NCBI RefSeq assembly: GCF_003555545.1
Contig: NZ_CP032157.1
Span: forward strand, 6,700,546 to 6,764,545
Source: Paraflavitalea soli
Lineage (GTDB): Bacteria > Bacteroidota > Bacteroidia > Chitinophagales > Chitinophagaceae
Direction of reading: 5' to 3'
Length of the DNA: 64,000 nucleotides
Shown: one piece after another, positions 1 to 8,431 of the stretch
Layout: every line of letters begins with the position of its first letter
Numbering within the stretch: the stretch's first letter is position 1
The notes under the pieces: model-generated
Told to the model about the DNA's origin: nothing
Seen by the model: the letters and a program-made list of their open reading frames with translations, nothing else
Databases searched by the model: none
Program-made: the position numbers and the translations under genes

Positions 1-36
1 CAATACCATCCAGCGCAAAGCATATTTCATAATTAA

Positions 37-1491
37 TTACGATTGTAGTTTTTTTAATAGAATATCGTTCGTCAGTTTGGGATCAGCCTTTCCTTTGGAG
101 ATCTTTTTCACCTCTCCCACAAAAAGTCCCATCAATCCTTTTTTGCCTTTCTGGTATTCCGCTACTTTGTCTGGCATCTTCTTCATCACCTCTTCTATCC
201 ACGCTGCTACATTGCCTTCATCCGAATCCTGTAGCAGGTTCAGCTCTTTGGCAACCTCCAGCGGCGCCTTGTCAGGTGCTTTCAGCAAAGCCGGCAATAC
301 CCTGGTAGAAGCAGTAGAGAAGTTGAGTTGGTTGCCATCCACCAGCCCTATCAGCGCCGCCAGGGTAGGGGCCCCTATTGGAAAGCTGCTGATCGATTCA
401 TTGTTATCATTCAGCCAGGATTTGATAGGCCCCAGCATCCAGTTGGCCACCGCTTTATAATTGCTGGTATGCTCAATCACTGATTCAAAATAATCCGCTG
501 TTTCCTTCTCATCACAAATTACCCGCGCATCATAATCCGGTAATTGCAGCTCGCGTGTATACCGGGCAATTCTTTCTTCCGGCAGGGCCGGTATATCCTG
601 GCGGATAGCCGTCAGCATCCCATCCGTAACTTTAAAAGGCGTAAGGTCCGGATCGGCAAAATAGCGGTAATCGTTGGCGTCTTCCTTGGTGCGGAGCGCA
701 AATGTGGTACCATTGCCTGCATCAAAGCTCCGCGTTTGCTGAATAATGGGCTCCCCATTTTCCAGCAGGCCGATCAATCTTTGCGCTTCGATCTCGATCG
801 CTTTCTTCACATTGCGGATAGAGTTCAGGTTCTTCACCTCCACCTTGGTGCCCAGCTTAGCATCCCCTTTCTTCCGTACCGATATATTCGCATCACAGCG
901 CATACTTCCTTCTTCCATATTGCCATCACAGATTGCCAGGTAGCGCAGCAGCTTCCTCAGTTCAGTGAGGTAGGCATAAGCCTCATCTCCGCTACGTATA
1001 TCTGGCTCTGTTACAATTTCTACAAGCGGCACACCTGCCCGGTTATAATCCACACAGGTACTGTTTGGATCAGCGTCATGAATGCTCTTACCCGCATCTT
1101 CTTCCATATGGATGCGGTTCAGGCGAATGCTCTTTTCTCCCCCTGTTGTACGGATATTCACATAGCCGCCAATACATACCGGCGTGGTATGCTGCGTTAA
1201 CTGGTATCCTTTCGGGAGATCCGGGTAAAAATAGTTCTTGCGGGCAAAGTAATTATTGCGGCTGATCTCACTATGGCAGGCAAGTCCCATCCGGATGGCA
1301 TATTCCACCGCCTTTTTGTTCAGCCGGGGCAAAGTGCCGGGATGGCCAAGCGTAATAGGACTGATATGCGTGTTGGGCTCCCCGCCAAAGGCAGCGCTAT
1401 CACCGCAAAACAACTTACTTTCCGTGAGCAGCTGGGCATGTACCTCCAGTCCTACTACTATTTCATATGTGGTATCTATCAGATCAGCCAT
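37..1491 (-). CDS. gatB: Aspartyl/glutamyl-tRNA(Asn/Gln) amidotransferase subunit B
   Basis: GatB is the tRNA-binding kinase/transamidase subunit of the cytoplasmic GatCAB complex, which converts Glu-tRNA(Gln) and Asp-tRNA(Asn) to the amidated forms. The sequence starts with the typical YEIVVGLEVHAQL block, carries the central catalytic region (NYFYPDLPKGYQ, RIHMEEDAGKS, DYNRAGVPLVEIVTEPD) and ends with a YqeY-like C-terminal domain (GLMGLFVGEVKKISKGKADP). Length (484 aa from the chosen start) is normal. A GTG at 1518 would add nine residues, but the ATG at 1491 begins next to the conserved block and is preferred. No gatA or gatC lies beside it. Confident. Confidence 0.96.
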   Translation of the reverse strand: MADLIDTTYEIVVGLEVHAQLLTESKLFCGDSAAFGGEPNTHISPITLGHPGTLPRLNKKAVEYAIRMGLACHSEISRNNYFARKNYFYPDLPKGYQLTQHTTPVCIGGYVNIRTTGGEKSIRLNRIHMEEDAGKSIHDADPNSTCVDYNRAGVPLVEIVTEPDIRSGDEAYAYLTELRKLLRYLAICDGNMEEGSMRCDANISVRKKGDAKLGTKVEVKNLNSIRNVKKAIEIEAQRLIGLLENGEPIIQQTRSFDAGNGTTFALRTKEDANDYRYFADPDLTPFKVTDGMLTAIRQDIPALPEERIARYTRELQLPDYDARVICDEKETADYFESVIEHTSNYKAVANWMLGPIKSWLNDNNESISSFPIGAPTLAALIGLVDGNQLNFSTASTRVLPALLKAPDKAPLEVAKELNLLQDSDEGNVAAWIEEVMKKMPDKVAEYQKGKKGLMGLFVGEVKKISKGKADPKLTNDILLKKLQS

Positions 1492-1691
1492 AGTCTGTTT
1501 TAGGTCTGCTAAGCCCACAAAAATACCTCATAAAAGGCTAATTTCCCATCCCTTCATAATCCGTTAATTCCGCCCTTCCCCGTACCCTATACCAACTACA
1601 GGAAAGCACCTGGAACACAGCAATTCAAGATAATACGCAGCCCGTCCAACCCGCGGAGCAAATGCTAAATCCTACATGCTAAATTCGAAAT

Positions 1692-1719
1692 AAAAAAGCC
1701 CCCCGGTTTCCCGGAAGGC
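1692..1719 (-). terminator. Rho-independent terminator after the PDZ gene
   Basis: Read on the minus strand, GCCTTCCGG-GAAA-CCGGGGGGC forms a nine-pair stem (two G-T pairs) with a GNRA tetraloop, followed by six T. It lies about 30 nt beyond the stop of the two-PDZ protein. Confidence 0.85.
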
Positions 1720-1746
1720 CCTGATATAGTGTTGTTGACAGAATGT

Positions 1747-2763
1747 TTACAGGTTGGCCGTCTTCAGCTTCTTCGGCGTTTTCAGTTCCACCGTTTGGGC
1801 TTTTCCATCCCGCGTCAGTTTTACCGTTACAGAAGGCTTTTCCTTTGCATCACGGGCAGCTGCTGCCAGTTCATCAGCGCTGTTCACAGCCTTGCCATTA
1901 AATTCTGTAATAATATCATCTTCCTTGATACCCGCTTTTCCGGCAACAGACTCATCATCCACATCCAGTACTTTCACGCCTTTGCCATCTTCCGTGTCCT
2001 GCGCCTTGATACCCAGCCGCGGGCGGCCACCATATAGTACACGCGGGCCGCTGCCATTGTCATCCCAGTTGAAGTTAAAATTGGGCATCGGTTGTATATG
2101 CGGCGCTGCAAATCCATCTGCATTGCCAAATGCCAGCGCCGCGGCCTCTGATCTTTTGCCCAGCGTAGCCGTGGTTTTCTGCTCTTTCCCATCACGTTTG
2201 TAGGTAATCGTCAACTTCTCTTCCGGCTTGTGTTTTTTTACTTCTTTGGCAACATCGTCCTGGCTGAATACACCCTGATCGCCGATCTTCGTGATCACAT
2301 CCCCTTTTTTCAGGCCGGCTTTCTCGGCAGGGCTTCCTTTTGTCACCTCGTCGATCCGGGCTCCTTCCTTGCCATCATCCGTAGCAACACCCAGGAAAGC
2401 AGTCTTGCCTTCTTTTATAAAGGAGTCAAAATTCATGTTATCGCTATTGAAGCTCCAGTTGCCGCCATTACTGCGGAAGGGAGAGATGTTTCCCACTATA
2501 GCGCCGGACTTGCGCTTGCGCACCGACAGATTCTCATCTTCATAATCATCCAGCGGTTTACCGTTTACCGTTACCTCGCCATCTTTGATCTCCACAGTCA
2601 CCTTGCCATCCTTATCACTCTTTTTGCGGATGATGATCTCATCATATTGTTTGATCTTTTCTTTAGTCTTATCGCTGCTCTTTTCATCCTGAGCGGCTAC
2701 CGGCTGGTTAAGCAGCAGTACCATCGCTGCCAATCCGGTGAGGGGTAAGAAATATCTGCGCAT
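1747..2763 (-). CDS. Secreted protein with two PDZ domains
   Basis: The protein (338 aa) begins with a signal peptide (residues 1-25, ending in PVAAQ). A charged linker with many KKSDK/KDGK segments follows, then two PDZ domains: about 115-200 (FLGV...SPAEKAGLKKGDVITKIG) and about 250-335 (LGIK...VAGKAGIKEDDIITEFNG). There is no serine-protease domain, so it is not a DegP/HtrA protease; the domains could bind C-terminal peptides of envelope proteins. It is a single-gene unit with its own terminator and a good -7 motif upstream. The PDZ assignment is firm; the role is unknown. Confidence 0.85.
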   Translation of the reverse strand: MRRYFLPLTGLAAMVLLLNQPVAAQDEKSSDKTKEKIKQYDEIIIRKKSDKDGKVTVEIKDGEVTVNGKPLDDYEDENLSVRKRKSGAIVGNISPFRSNGGNWSFNSDNMNFDSFIKEGKTAFLGVATDDGKEGARIDEVTKGSPAEKAGLKKGDVITKIGDQGVFSQDDVAKEVKKHKPEEKLTITYKRDGKEQKTTATLGKRSEAAALAFGNADGFAAPHIQPMPNFNFNWDDNGSGPRVLYGGRPRLGIKAQDTEDGKGVKVLDVDDESVAGKAGIKEDDIITEFNGKAVNSADELAAAARDAKEKPSVTVKLTRDGKAQTVELKTPKKLKTANL

Positions 2764-2807
2764 GATTTAAATGTTTAAGTATGTTAACTACGTTGACCTT
2801 CGTACAT

Positions 2808-2815
2808 CAAATATA
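2808..2815 (-). promoter_or_regulatory. Candidate -7 promoter element for the PDZ gene
   Basis: TATATTTG on the minus strand matches the Bacteroidota -7 consensus TAnnTTTG and sits 45 nt before the ATG at 2763. An ATTTTTC stretch about 20 nt further upstream is a weak -33 candidate. Confidence 0.5.
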
Positions 2816-2949
2816 GGGAAATAATTGAAATACGAAAAATTTCGGAAATGGGAGAGGCGCTTTAACAGAGTATTAGGAAAATCCCCTGAGTCGCCTGCTA
2901 AAAGGCCGTTAAACAGCTCAACAGGGCTGACTATTCCCAACGAAGCCTA

Positions 2950-2990
2950 AAAGAAAAGGGTGGGCCGCCTTCGCAAAGGCGGCTCACCCT
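2950..2990 (-). terminator. Terminator hairpin after alaS (GGGTGGGYCGCC hairpin family)
   Basis: On the minus strand the arms AGGGTGAGCCGCCT and AGGCGGCCCACCCT enclose a six-base loop (stem at 2957-2990), followed by TTTCTTTT. It lies 48 nt past the alaS stop. Nearly the same arms recur at 20395-20427 and 32658-32698, so this terminator is also a copy of a dispersed hairpin. Confidence 0.85.
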
Positions 2991-3037
2991 ATTACAAATT
3001 ATCTTGTTGGCTGACATTCACAGCCCGCAGCTGTTTC

Positions 3038-5683
3038 CTATAGCAGCGACTTCACTTTCTCAATCACTTGCCTCAATCCGCCCGCTTCCTGGCCCCCGGC
3101 CGTAGCGAGGTTCTTTTGACCACCCCCGCCGCCTTTGATCAGCGGGGCCACCTGTTCTTTGATGATCTTGCCCGCATCCAGTCCCCTGGCGGCAACTACC
3201 GTATCTGAAATACCGATCGCCACAAAGGGTTTGCCCCCGATATTGGCGCCCAGTACCGCTACATAATCATGCAGGTTATTTTTGAGGTCAAAGCACAGCT
3301 TCTTCAACGCATCTGCATTGCTCACTTCTACAATATCCCCGATATAGGTCACCCCATTGATGATCTCATCTTTTGTCAGCAGTTCATTCCGGATACCTAC
3401 CAGCATCCTGTTTTCCAGGTGATCCAGCTTCTTCTTCAGTTCATTGTTCTCCGCAGACAAACCCTCTACCGCCTTAATCAGTTCTTTCGGGTTTTTCAGC
3501 GATTCCCGCACACCGCGCAGCACACCAAACTGCTCATTGATAAATACTTCTGCCGCACTGCCGCACACCGCTTCAATACGGCGTACACCCGCTGCAACTG
3601 CTGTTTCCAGCTTTATTTTCAGGATGCCCAGTTCTCCCGTAGCCCCTACATGCGTGCCGCCGCATAATTCGATCGAATAGGTCGGATCAATCGTTACCAC
3701 ACGTACCACGTCACTGTATTTTTCACCAAACAAAGCCATGGCCCCCGATTGCATCGCTTCTTCCTTCGGCATCTCTTTGATCACCACCGGGATATTCTCC
3801 CGTATCTTCTCATTCACCAGCGCTTCTACTTTTCCCAACTCTTCTTCGCTGATCTTGGCAAAGTGCGATACGTCAAAACGTAAGTATTCATCATTCACCA
3901 GCGATCCTTTTTGCGCCACATGCGTGCCCAGCACCTTGCGCAGCGCTGCATGCAGCAGGTGCGTGGCCGAGTGATGCACCATGATCTTGCGGCGGCGTTC
4001 CGTATCCACTTGTGCATCCACCGGCGCCGTAATATTGATCGGCAGCTTATCCGTAAAGTGAACGATCAGGTCATTCTCCTTTTTCGTATCCGTTACCGCT
4101 ACGATCTCTCCGTCAAAATAAAGCTCTCCCGTATCACCTACCTGTCCGCCGCTCTCTGCATAAAAAGGCGTAGTGTCCAGCACCAGCTGGAATGATTCTT
4201 TGCCCTTGGCTTTGATCTTGCGGTACTTGATCACCTTCGTTTGCACCTTCAGCAGCTCATAGCCCACAAACTTCTGCCCCTTGCTTTCGTAGATATTCAC
4301 CCAGTCTTCCGTATCCAGTGTTGTGGCCGCGCGGCTTCTTTCTTTCTGCTGCTGCATTTCCTTTTCAAACCCAGCTTCGTCTACCTGCAGGTTTTGCTCA
4401 CCCGCTATCAGCCTGGTAAGGTCTACCGGGAAACCATAAGTATCATACAGCTCAAAAGCTGCTGTCCCGTTGATCGTTTTATTTTTGGCGCCCGCTACCA
4501 GCTCATCTATTTTTTTCAATCCCTTGTCCAGCGTGCGCAGAAATGCTTCTTCTTCTTCTTTCACCACCTTGCTCACAAAATCCACCTGTTGGTGCAACTC
4601 AGGGAATACCGCTTTGAATTGCTCTGCCAGTACCGGCACCAGCTGGAACAACAAAGGCTGCTTATAATCCAGGTAACTATAATAATACCGTACCGCCCTT
4701 CTCAATATCCGGCGGATAACATAGCCCGCCCCCGTATTGGAAGGAAGTTGCCCGTCGGCAATCGTAAAACTGATCGCCCGGATGTGATCCGCAATAACCC
4801 GGAAGGCAACCGCTTCCTTGCTGTCCGTAGCGTCGTATGTTTTGTGAACGATCTTACCCGTGGATGCAATCGTACCACTGAAGATATCCGTATCGTAATT
4901 CGATTGCTTGCCGTGTAATACCCGCACCAGCCGCTCAAAGCCCATACCCGTATCAACGTGCTTGGCTGGCAATGAATCCAGTTTGCCATCTTTCAGGCGG
5001 TTAAACTGTATAAACACATTGTTCCAGATCTCGATCACCTGCGGATGGTCATTATTCACCAGCTCTTTGCCATCCTGTTTTTTACGCTCCTCGTCTGTCC
5101 GGCAATCCACATGGATCTCCGTACAGGGGCCGCAGGGACCCGTATCTCCCATCTCCCAGAAATTATCTTTCTTATTGCCCAGCAGTATCCGGTCTTCCGC
5201 AATCCATTGCTTCCATTCATTAAAGGCCTCCTCATCTTTGGGTAATTGCTCTTTGCCATCCCCCTCAAATACCGTCACATACAGCCGGTCTTTCGGCAGC
5301 TTAAATACCTCCGTCAGCAGTTCCCAGCTCCAGGCAATCGCTTCCTTCTTGAAATAACCCGCTGTAGGATTGGCCGGATCGCCAAAGCTCCAGTTGCCCA
5401 ACATCTCAAACATCGTATGGTGATACGTATCCACCCCTACTTCTTCCAGGTCATTGTGCTTGCCGCTTACCCGCAAACACTTTTGCGTATCCGCCACCCG
5501 GTGGTGCGGCGCCTGCTTATTCCCCAGAAAATAATCCTTGAACTGGTTCATACCCGCATTCGTAAACAGCAGCGTAGGGTCATTCTTCACTACTATCGGG
5601 GCCGATGGAACTATCGTATGCCCTTTCGAACGGAAAAAATCCAGGAAATGCTGCCTGATTTCTGCACTGGTCATCGTTGTCAT
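3038..5683 (-). CDS. alaS: Alanyl-tRNA synthetase
   Basis: Class II aminoacyl-tRNA synthetase charging tRNA(Ala) with alanine in the cytoplasm. Order along the 881 residues: catalytic core with the N-terminal SAEIRQHFLDFF start and FTNAGMNQFKDYFLG motif; tRNA-recognition helical region; editing domain with the zinc ligands HxxxH (HHSATHLLHAAL) and CGGTH; and the C-terminal DHHA1 domain with its glycine run (KGGGGGQKNLATAGG). Length is normal for the family. The ATG at 5674 (MTSAEIRQ) is an equally plausible start. It is monocistronic with a strong terminator. Very confident. Confidence 0.98.
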   Translation of the reverse strand: MTTMTSAEIRQHFLDFFRSKGHTIVPSAPIVVKNDPTLLFTNAGMNQFKDYFLGNKQAPHHRVADTQKCLRVSGKHNDLEEVGVDTYHHTMFEMLGNWSFGDPANPTAGYFKKEAIAWSWELLTEVFKLPKDRLYVTVFEGDGKEQLPKDEEAFNEWKQWIAEDRILLGNKKDNFWEMGDTGPCGPCTEIHVDCRTDEERKKQDGKELVNNDHPQVIEIWNNVFIQFNRLKDGKLDSLPAKHVDTGMGFERLVRVLHGKQSNYDTDIFSGTIASTGKIVHKTYDATDSKEAVAFRVIADHIRAISFTIADGQLPSNTGAGYVIRRILRRAVRYYYSYLDYKQPLLFQLVPVLAEQFKAVFPELHQQVDFVSKVVKEEEEAFLRTLDKGLKKIDELVAGAKNKTINGTAAFELYDTYGFPVDLTRLIAGEQNLQVDEAGFEKEMQQQKERSRAATTLDTEDWVNIYESKGQKFVGYELLKVQTKVIKYRKIKAKGKESFQLVLDTTPFYAESGGQVGDTGELYFDGEIVAVTDTKKENDLIVHFTDKLPINITAPVDAQVDTERRRKIMVHHSATHLLHAALRKVLGTHVAQKGSLVNDEYLRFDVSHFAKISEEELGKVEALVNEKIRENIPVVIKEMPKEEAMQSGAMALFGEKYSDVVRVVTIDPTYSIELCGGTHVGATGELGILKIKLETAVAAGVRRIEAVCGSAAEVFINEQFGVLRGVRESLKNPKELIKAVEGLSAENNELKKKLDHLENRMLVGIRNELLTKDEIINGVTYIGDIVEVSNADALKKLCFDLKNNLHDYVAVLGANIGGKPFVAIGISDTVVAARGLDAGKIIKEQVAPLIKGGGGGQKNLATAGGQEAGGLRQVIEKVKSLL

Positions 5684-5853
5684 ATTATTCGGAACAATCT
5701 TTGTTAACGTGAAACGCCCTTATCAATGGGTGCCTATTCCCTTTAAAGGCCGATAGCCATTTATCCCTTTTTAGAGCAGGCTGAACGCTGAACACTAAAC
5801 CCGTAACACGAAACGTTACTGTACGTAATCGGCAAAAAATCAACATTTTCGTG

Positions 5854-5861
5854 TACGTTTG
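5854..5861 (+). promoter_or_regulatory. Candidate -7 element for the M23 peptidase gene
   Basis: TACGTTTG fits TAnnTTTG and lies 91 nt before the ATG at 5953. No clear -33 TTTG is visible at the expected spacing, so this is tentative. The rest of the 269-bp alaS/M23 spacer shows only short low-complexity words (5780-5815). Confidence 0.35.
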
Positions 5862-5952
5862 TAACCTTAGCTCTGATAAACGTGGTGCAAAGGTAATTGA
5901 ATTAAGACTGTTTTAATGATGGAAATCAACCCTTTCACCCCGGGCACGCTCC

Positions 5953-6924
5953 ATGAAAAAGATCAAATATTTTTATAACACCAACACCCTCCGCTACGAA
6001 AAGCTGGAGACACCGCTTCGGGTAAAACTGTTGCGGGTATTGGGTTTTATCTCAGCGGCCATCGTTACCGCCATCATCATCGTGTCCATTGCTTACCGCT
6101 ATTTTCCCTCCGCTACCGAAAAAAGACTCATCCAGGACAACCAGGAATTGCAGCAGCAGTTTGAAGTGCTCGAAGAACGCACCAAAAAGATCCAGCAGCA
6201 GGTTACCGAACTCGAAAAACGCGATAATGAGGTGTACCGCACCATTTTTGAAGCCGATCCTATTCCCGATAGCGTGCGCGCCAAAGAAATAGCCGCACAG
6301 AAGGAAACCCAGCTCGTCATGAAAATGGCCAATTTCCAGCTGGAAAACTCCATTGTGGAGACCATCAACAACCTTTCCAACCGTATTAACGCCCAGGAAA
6401 GGTCATATAATGAAATTGCCGAATTCATCAAGGATAAAGAAACCCTCCTGGCTTCCACTCCCGCCATTCAGCCCGTCAGCAATGCCGACCTGAAGCGCGT
6501 GGCCTCAGGTTTTGGTTACCGCATTGACCCCGTCTACAAAACCGTGAAGCTCCATAACGGTCTCGACTTTGCCGCCCCGCAGGGCACTCCCATCTATGCC
6601 ACTGCCAATGGCACTGTGCGCGTAGCCGCCAATACCGGTACAGGCTATGGTAATCATGTAGTTATCAACCACGGTTATGGCTACGAAACCCTCTATGGCC
6701 ACATGTTCCGCATCAAGGTAAAAGCCGGTCAGAAGGTAAAAAGAGGAGAAATTATCGGTTGGGTAGGCAGTACCGGCAAGTCTACCGGGCCCCATTGCCA
6801 TTACGAGGTCAACAAAAATGGCCGCCACCTCGATCCTGTTTACTTTTTCTACAACGATCTTACTCCCGAACAGTATGATCGTCTTCTGAAACTGGCCGCT
6901 TCCAGCAACCAAAGCTTTGATTAG
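5953..6924 (+). CDS. Membrane-anchored M23 (LytM-type) metallopeptidase
   Basis: A probable peptidoglycan endopeptidase, or a LytM-like divisome/envelope factor, tethered to the inner membrane. Residues 26-50 form one transmembrane helix (SAAIVTAIIIVSIAY). Residues 52-165 are coiled coil rich in Q, E and K. Residues 180-300 are the M23 domain. Zinc and catalytic residues are all visible: H201 and D205 (HNGLDF), H250 (LYGHM) and H281/H283 (HCHYEV), so it should be active. This coiled-coil plus M23 layout is common beside alaS in Bacteroidota. Divergent from alaS. Confidence 0.92.
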   Translation: MKKIKYFYNTNTLRYEKLETPLRVKLLRVLGFISAAIVTAIIIVSIAYRYFPSATEKRLIQDNQELQQQFEVLEERTKKIQQQVTELEKRDNEVYRTIFEADPIPDSVRAKEIAAQKETQLVMKMANFQLENSIVETINNLSNRINAQERSYNEIAEFIKDKETLLASTPAIQPVSNADLKRVASGFGYRIDPVYKTVKLHNGLDFAAPQGTPIYATANGTVRVAANTGTGYGNHVVINHGYGYETLYGHMFRIKVKAGQKVKRGEIIGWVGSTGKSTGPHCHYEVNKNGRHLDPVYFFYNDLTPEQYDRLLKLAASSNQSFD

Positions 6925-6927
6925 ATA

Positions 6928-7073
6928 GCAAGCTTCGAGCTATGAGCTTCGAGCCTCGAGTTTTTGTTCGTCGCCGGAACCTTTATGGCTTACCTTTCAC
7001 GTTCCGTCGTGTTTCGACTCCTTTTCAAACGCTGTATTTGCTCGCAGCTCGCGGCTCGTCGCTCGGGGCTTGC
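6928..7073. repeat. Imperfect inverted repeat built from CGAGC words
   Basis: The left arm (6928-6960) is a run of near-tandem AGCTTCGAGC/ATGAGCTTCGAGCC words. The right arm (7040-7073), GCTCGCAGCTCGCGGCTC then GTCGCTCGGGGCTTGC, reads on the other strand as the same kind of CGAGC words. The spacer is about 80 nt. A third stretch of the family is at 15961-15994. It lies between the M23 and AraC genes; no ORF of interest is present there. Confidence 0.6.
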
Positions 7074-7189
7074 ATTTCTGTCACCTCCATGACTCTTTGT
7101 CTTACAATGTCCTATGACATAAATATGACTTTCACAGCGGCAAACCTTTTAGGAACTTTAACGTTGTAACTGTAATTTTGCACACCATC

Positions 7190-8149
7190 ATGTTACAGGC
7201 ACCTGACATATTATCTTTTGCGTATAAGCAACCCATGATGCAGGGACAGCTCGATCTATTGTATGAGAAGGAACAACAAATTCCCGGATCCATACAGTAT
7301 AATATCAGCCGTTTTCGCAAGCATTCCCAGTGGGCAGTAGACGATGCAGGTATGATGGTGTACCATTACAAGAAGAATGATGCTGCAAAGAACTATGTAG
7401 AATTGCGGTTCTGCGTGTCGGGTAATGTGTATTGTCACGAAAAGGATACCGAATGCGATCAATGCAAACTCGGCGTTTCCCGTAATTGTAATGACAGGGT
7501 AGATAGTGTGGATGTGCTCAGTTTCCGGTTTGCCCCCGTTCACCTCACTCAATTCCTCAGGCCACGTCGCCAGGATGATGAGGTTACCGTAACCGACAAC
7601 ATCCTCCAGTTTACACATCCTTCCTCTTTTTCCAAGATATTGCCCTTGTGCGGACGTACCCGCGTGGTATTGGAAGCCCTGCTCAACCACACCTATACCG
7701 GCAGCCTGGAAAATATCTACATCAACGCCCAGGTTCAGATGCTCCTGTTGTATAGCCTGGAGTGCATGCTGGGAGAAGACAAAGGCGATAAAGCTATTGA
7801 AACCTTCCAGTGTAAGTTCCTCGCCAATGATGCCGATCGCGAAAAGATCATCAGGGCAAGAGAAATACTGCTTCAGCATATTGGTGAGCCCATCACCATT
7901 AAAGAACTAAGCCGCAAAGTAGCCATCAATGAATGCTACCTGAAGAAAGGCTTCAAAGAATTGTTCGGCACTACCGTGTTTGACTTTTATCAAAGCCAGC
8001 GCATGGAACATGCCCGTTACCTCCTGTATGAAAAAGGGCTCAGCGTAACAGAAGTATCTATGATGCTCGGTTATTCTTCCATCTCCCATTTTTCTACCGC
8101 CTTCAAAAAACACACCGGCCTCAAACCTTGTGAATTATTGCTGCATTAA
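7190..8149 (+). CDS. AraC-family transcriptional regulator, probable haem/iron operon regulator
   Basis: The C-terminal third (about residues 215-317) is an AraC double helix-turn-helix (TIKELSRKVAINECYLKKGF...VTEVSMMLGYSSISHFSTAF). The N-terminal sensory part has no recognised cupin but resembles PchR-like iron/siderophore regulators of Bacteroidota. It holds a cysteine cluster, C75, C82-H83, C89, C92, C100, that could bind metal or haem. A TTG at 7178 would add MHTI; the ATG at 7190 is preferred. TAATTTTG at 7173-7180 fits the -7 consensus and would give a nearly leaderless mRNA. Upstream and co-directional with the haem operon, so regulation of it is likely but inferred. Confidence 0.85.
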   Translation: MLQAPDILSFAYKQPMMQGQLDLLYEKEQQIPGSIQYNISRFRKHSQWAVDDAGMMVYHYKKNDAAKNYVELRFCVSGNVYCHEKDTECDQCKLGVSRNCNDRVDSVDVLSFRFAPVHLTQFLRPRRQDDEVTVTDNILQFTHPSSFSKILPLCGRTRVVLEALLNHTYTGSLENIYINAQVQMLLLYSLECMLGEDKGDKAIETFQCKFLANDADREKIIRAREILLQHIGEPITIKELSRKVAINECYLKKGFKELFGTTVFDFYQSQRMEHARYLLYEKGLSVTEVSMMLGYSSISHFSTAFKKHTGLKPCELLLH

Positions 8150-8150
8150 C

Positions 8151-8302
8151 GGCAATCGGCAGTCGTAAATCGGCAATGGGAGAAACCTGTATCGGGGAGT
8201 TACAGCCAGCATTAAACAGTCCTTATAAGCACAAAGCAATTGGCTAATAATCAAGTAAAGCCAGGTCGCGGCGGCATTGCCGACTGCCGACTGCCGATTC
8301 AC
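8151..8302. repeat. Inverted repeat built from CGGCAATCGGCAGT words
   Basis: The left arm (8151-8180: GGCAATCGGCAGTCG then TAAATCGGCAATGGG) and right arm (8272-8302, whose complement reads AATCGGCAGTCGGCAGTCGG) share internal near-tandem words and are inverted, with a spacer of about 90 nt. It directly follows the AraC stop. No gene lies in this 282-bp spacer. Confidence 0.65.
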
Positions 8303-8363
8303 GTTTTCCTTTTCGCGCAACTCCATTTTCCCATTTAGGTAAACATCCCTCGTTACTCCGTTC

Positions 8364-8413
8364 TACATTTGTATCCTTCCTTACTAATAGCCAGGTCTCT
8401 TTGCGGTACGCAA
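8364..8413 (+). promoter_or_regulatory. Candidate promoter and palindrome before the haem-uptake operon
   Basis: TACATTTG (8364-8371) matches the -7 consensus TAnnTTTG 61 nt before the receptor ATG. Just downstream, TTGCG-GTA-CGCAA (8401-8413) is a perfect palindrome that would fall in the 5' leader and could be a regulator site. No Fur box was recognised. Both assignments are by pattern only. Confidence 0.4.
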
Positions 8414-8431
8414 GGGAATAAATAATTCATT

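Noticed and set aside
1-36. Possible feature before gatB
   Set aside because: Too short and without structure to assign.
544-1200. 218-codon plus-strand ORF inside gatB
   Set aside because: It is antisense to a clearly conserved gatB and has no recognisable domain; typical shadow ORF.
4241-4918. 225-codon plus-strand ORF inside alaS
   Set aside because: Antisense to conserved alaS motifs with no protein-like features.
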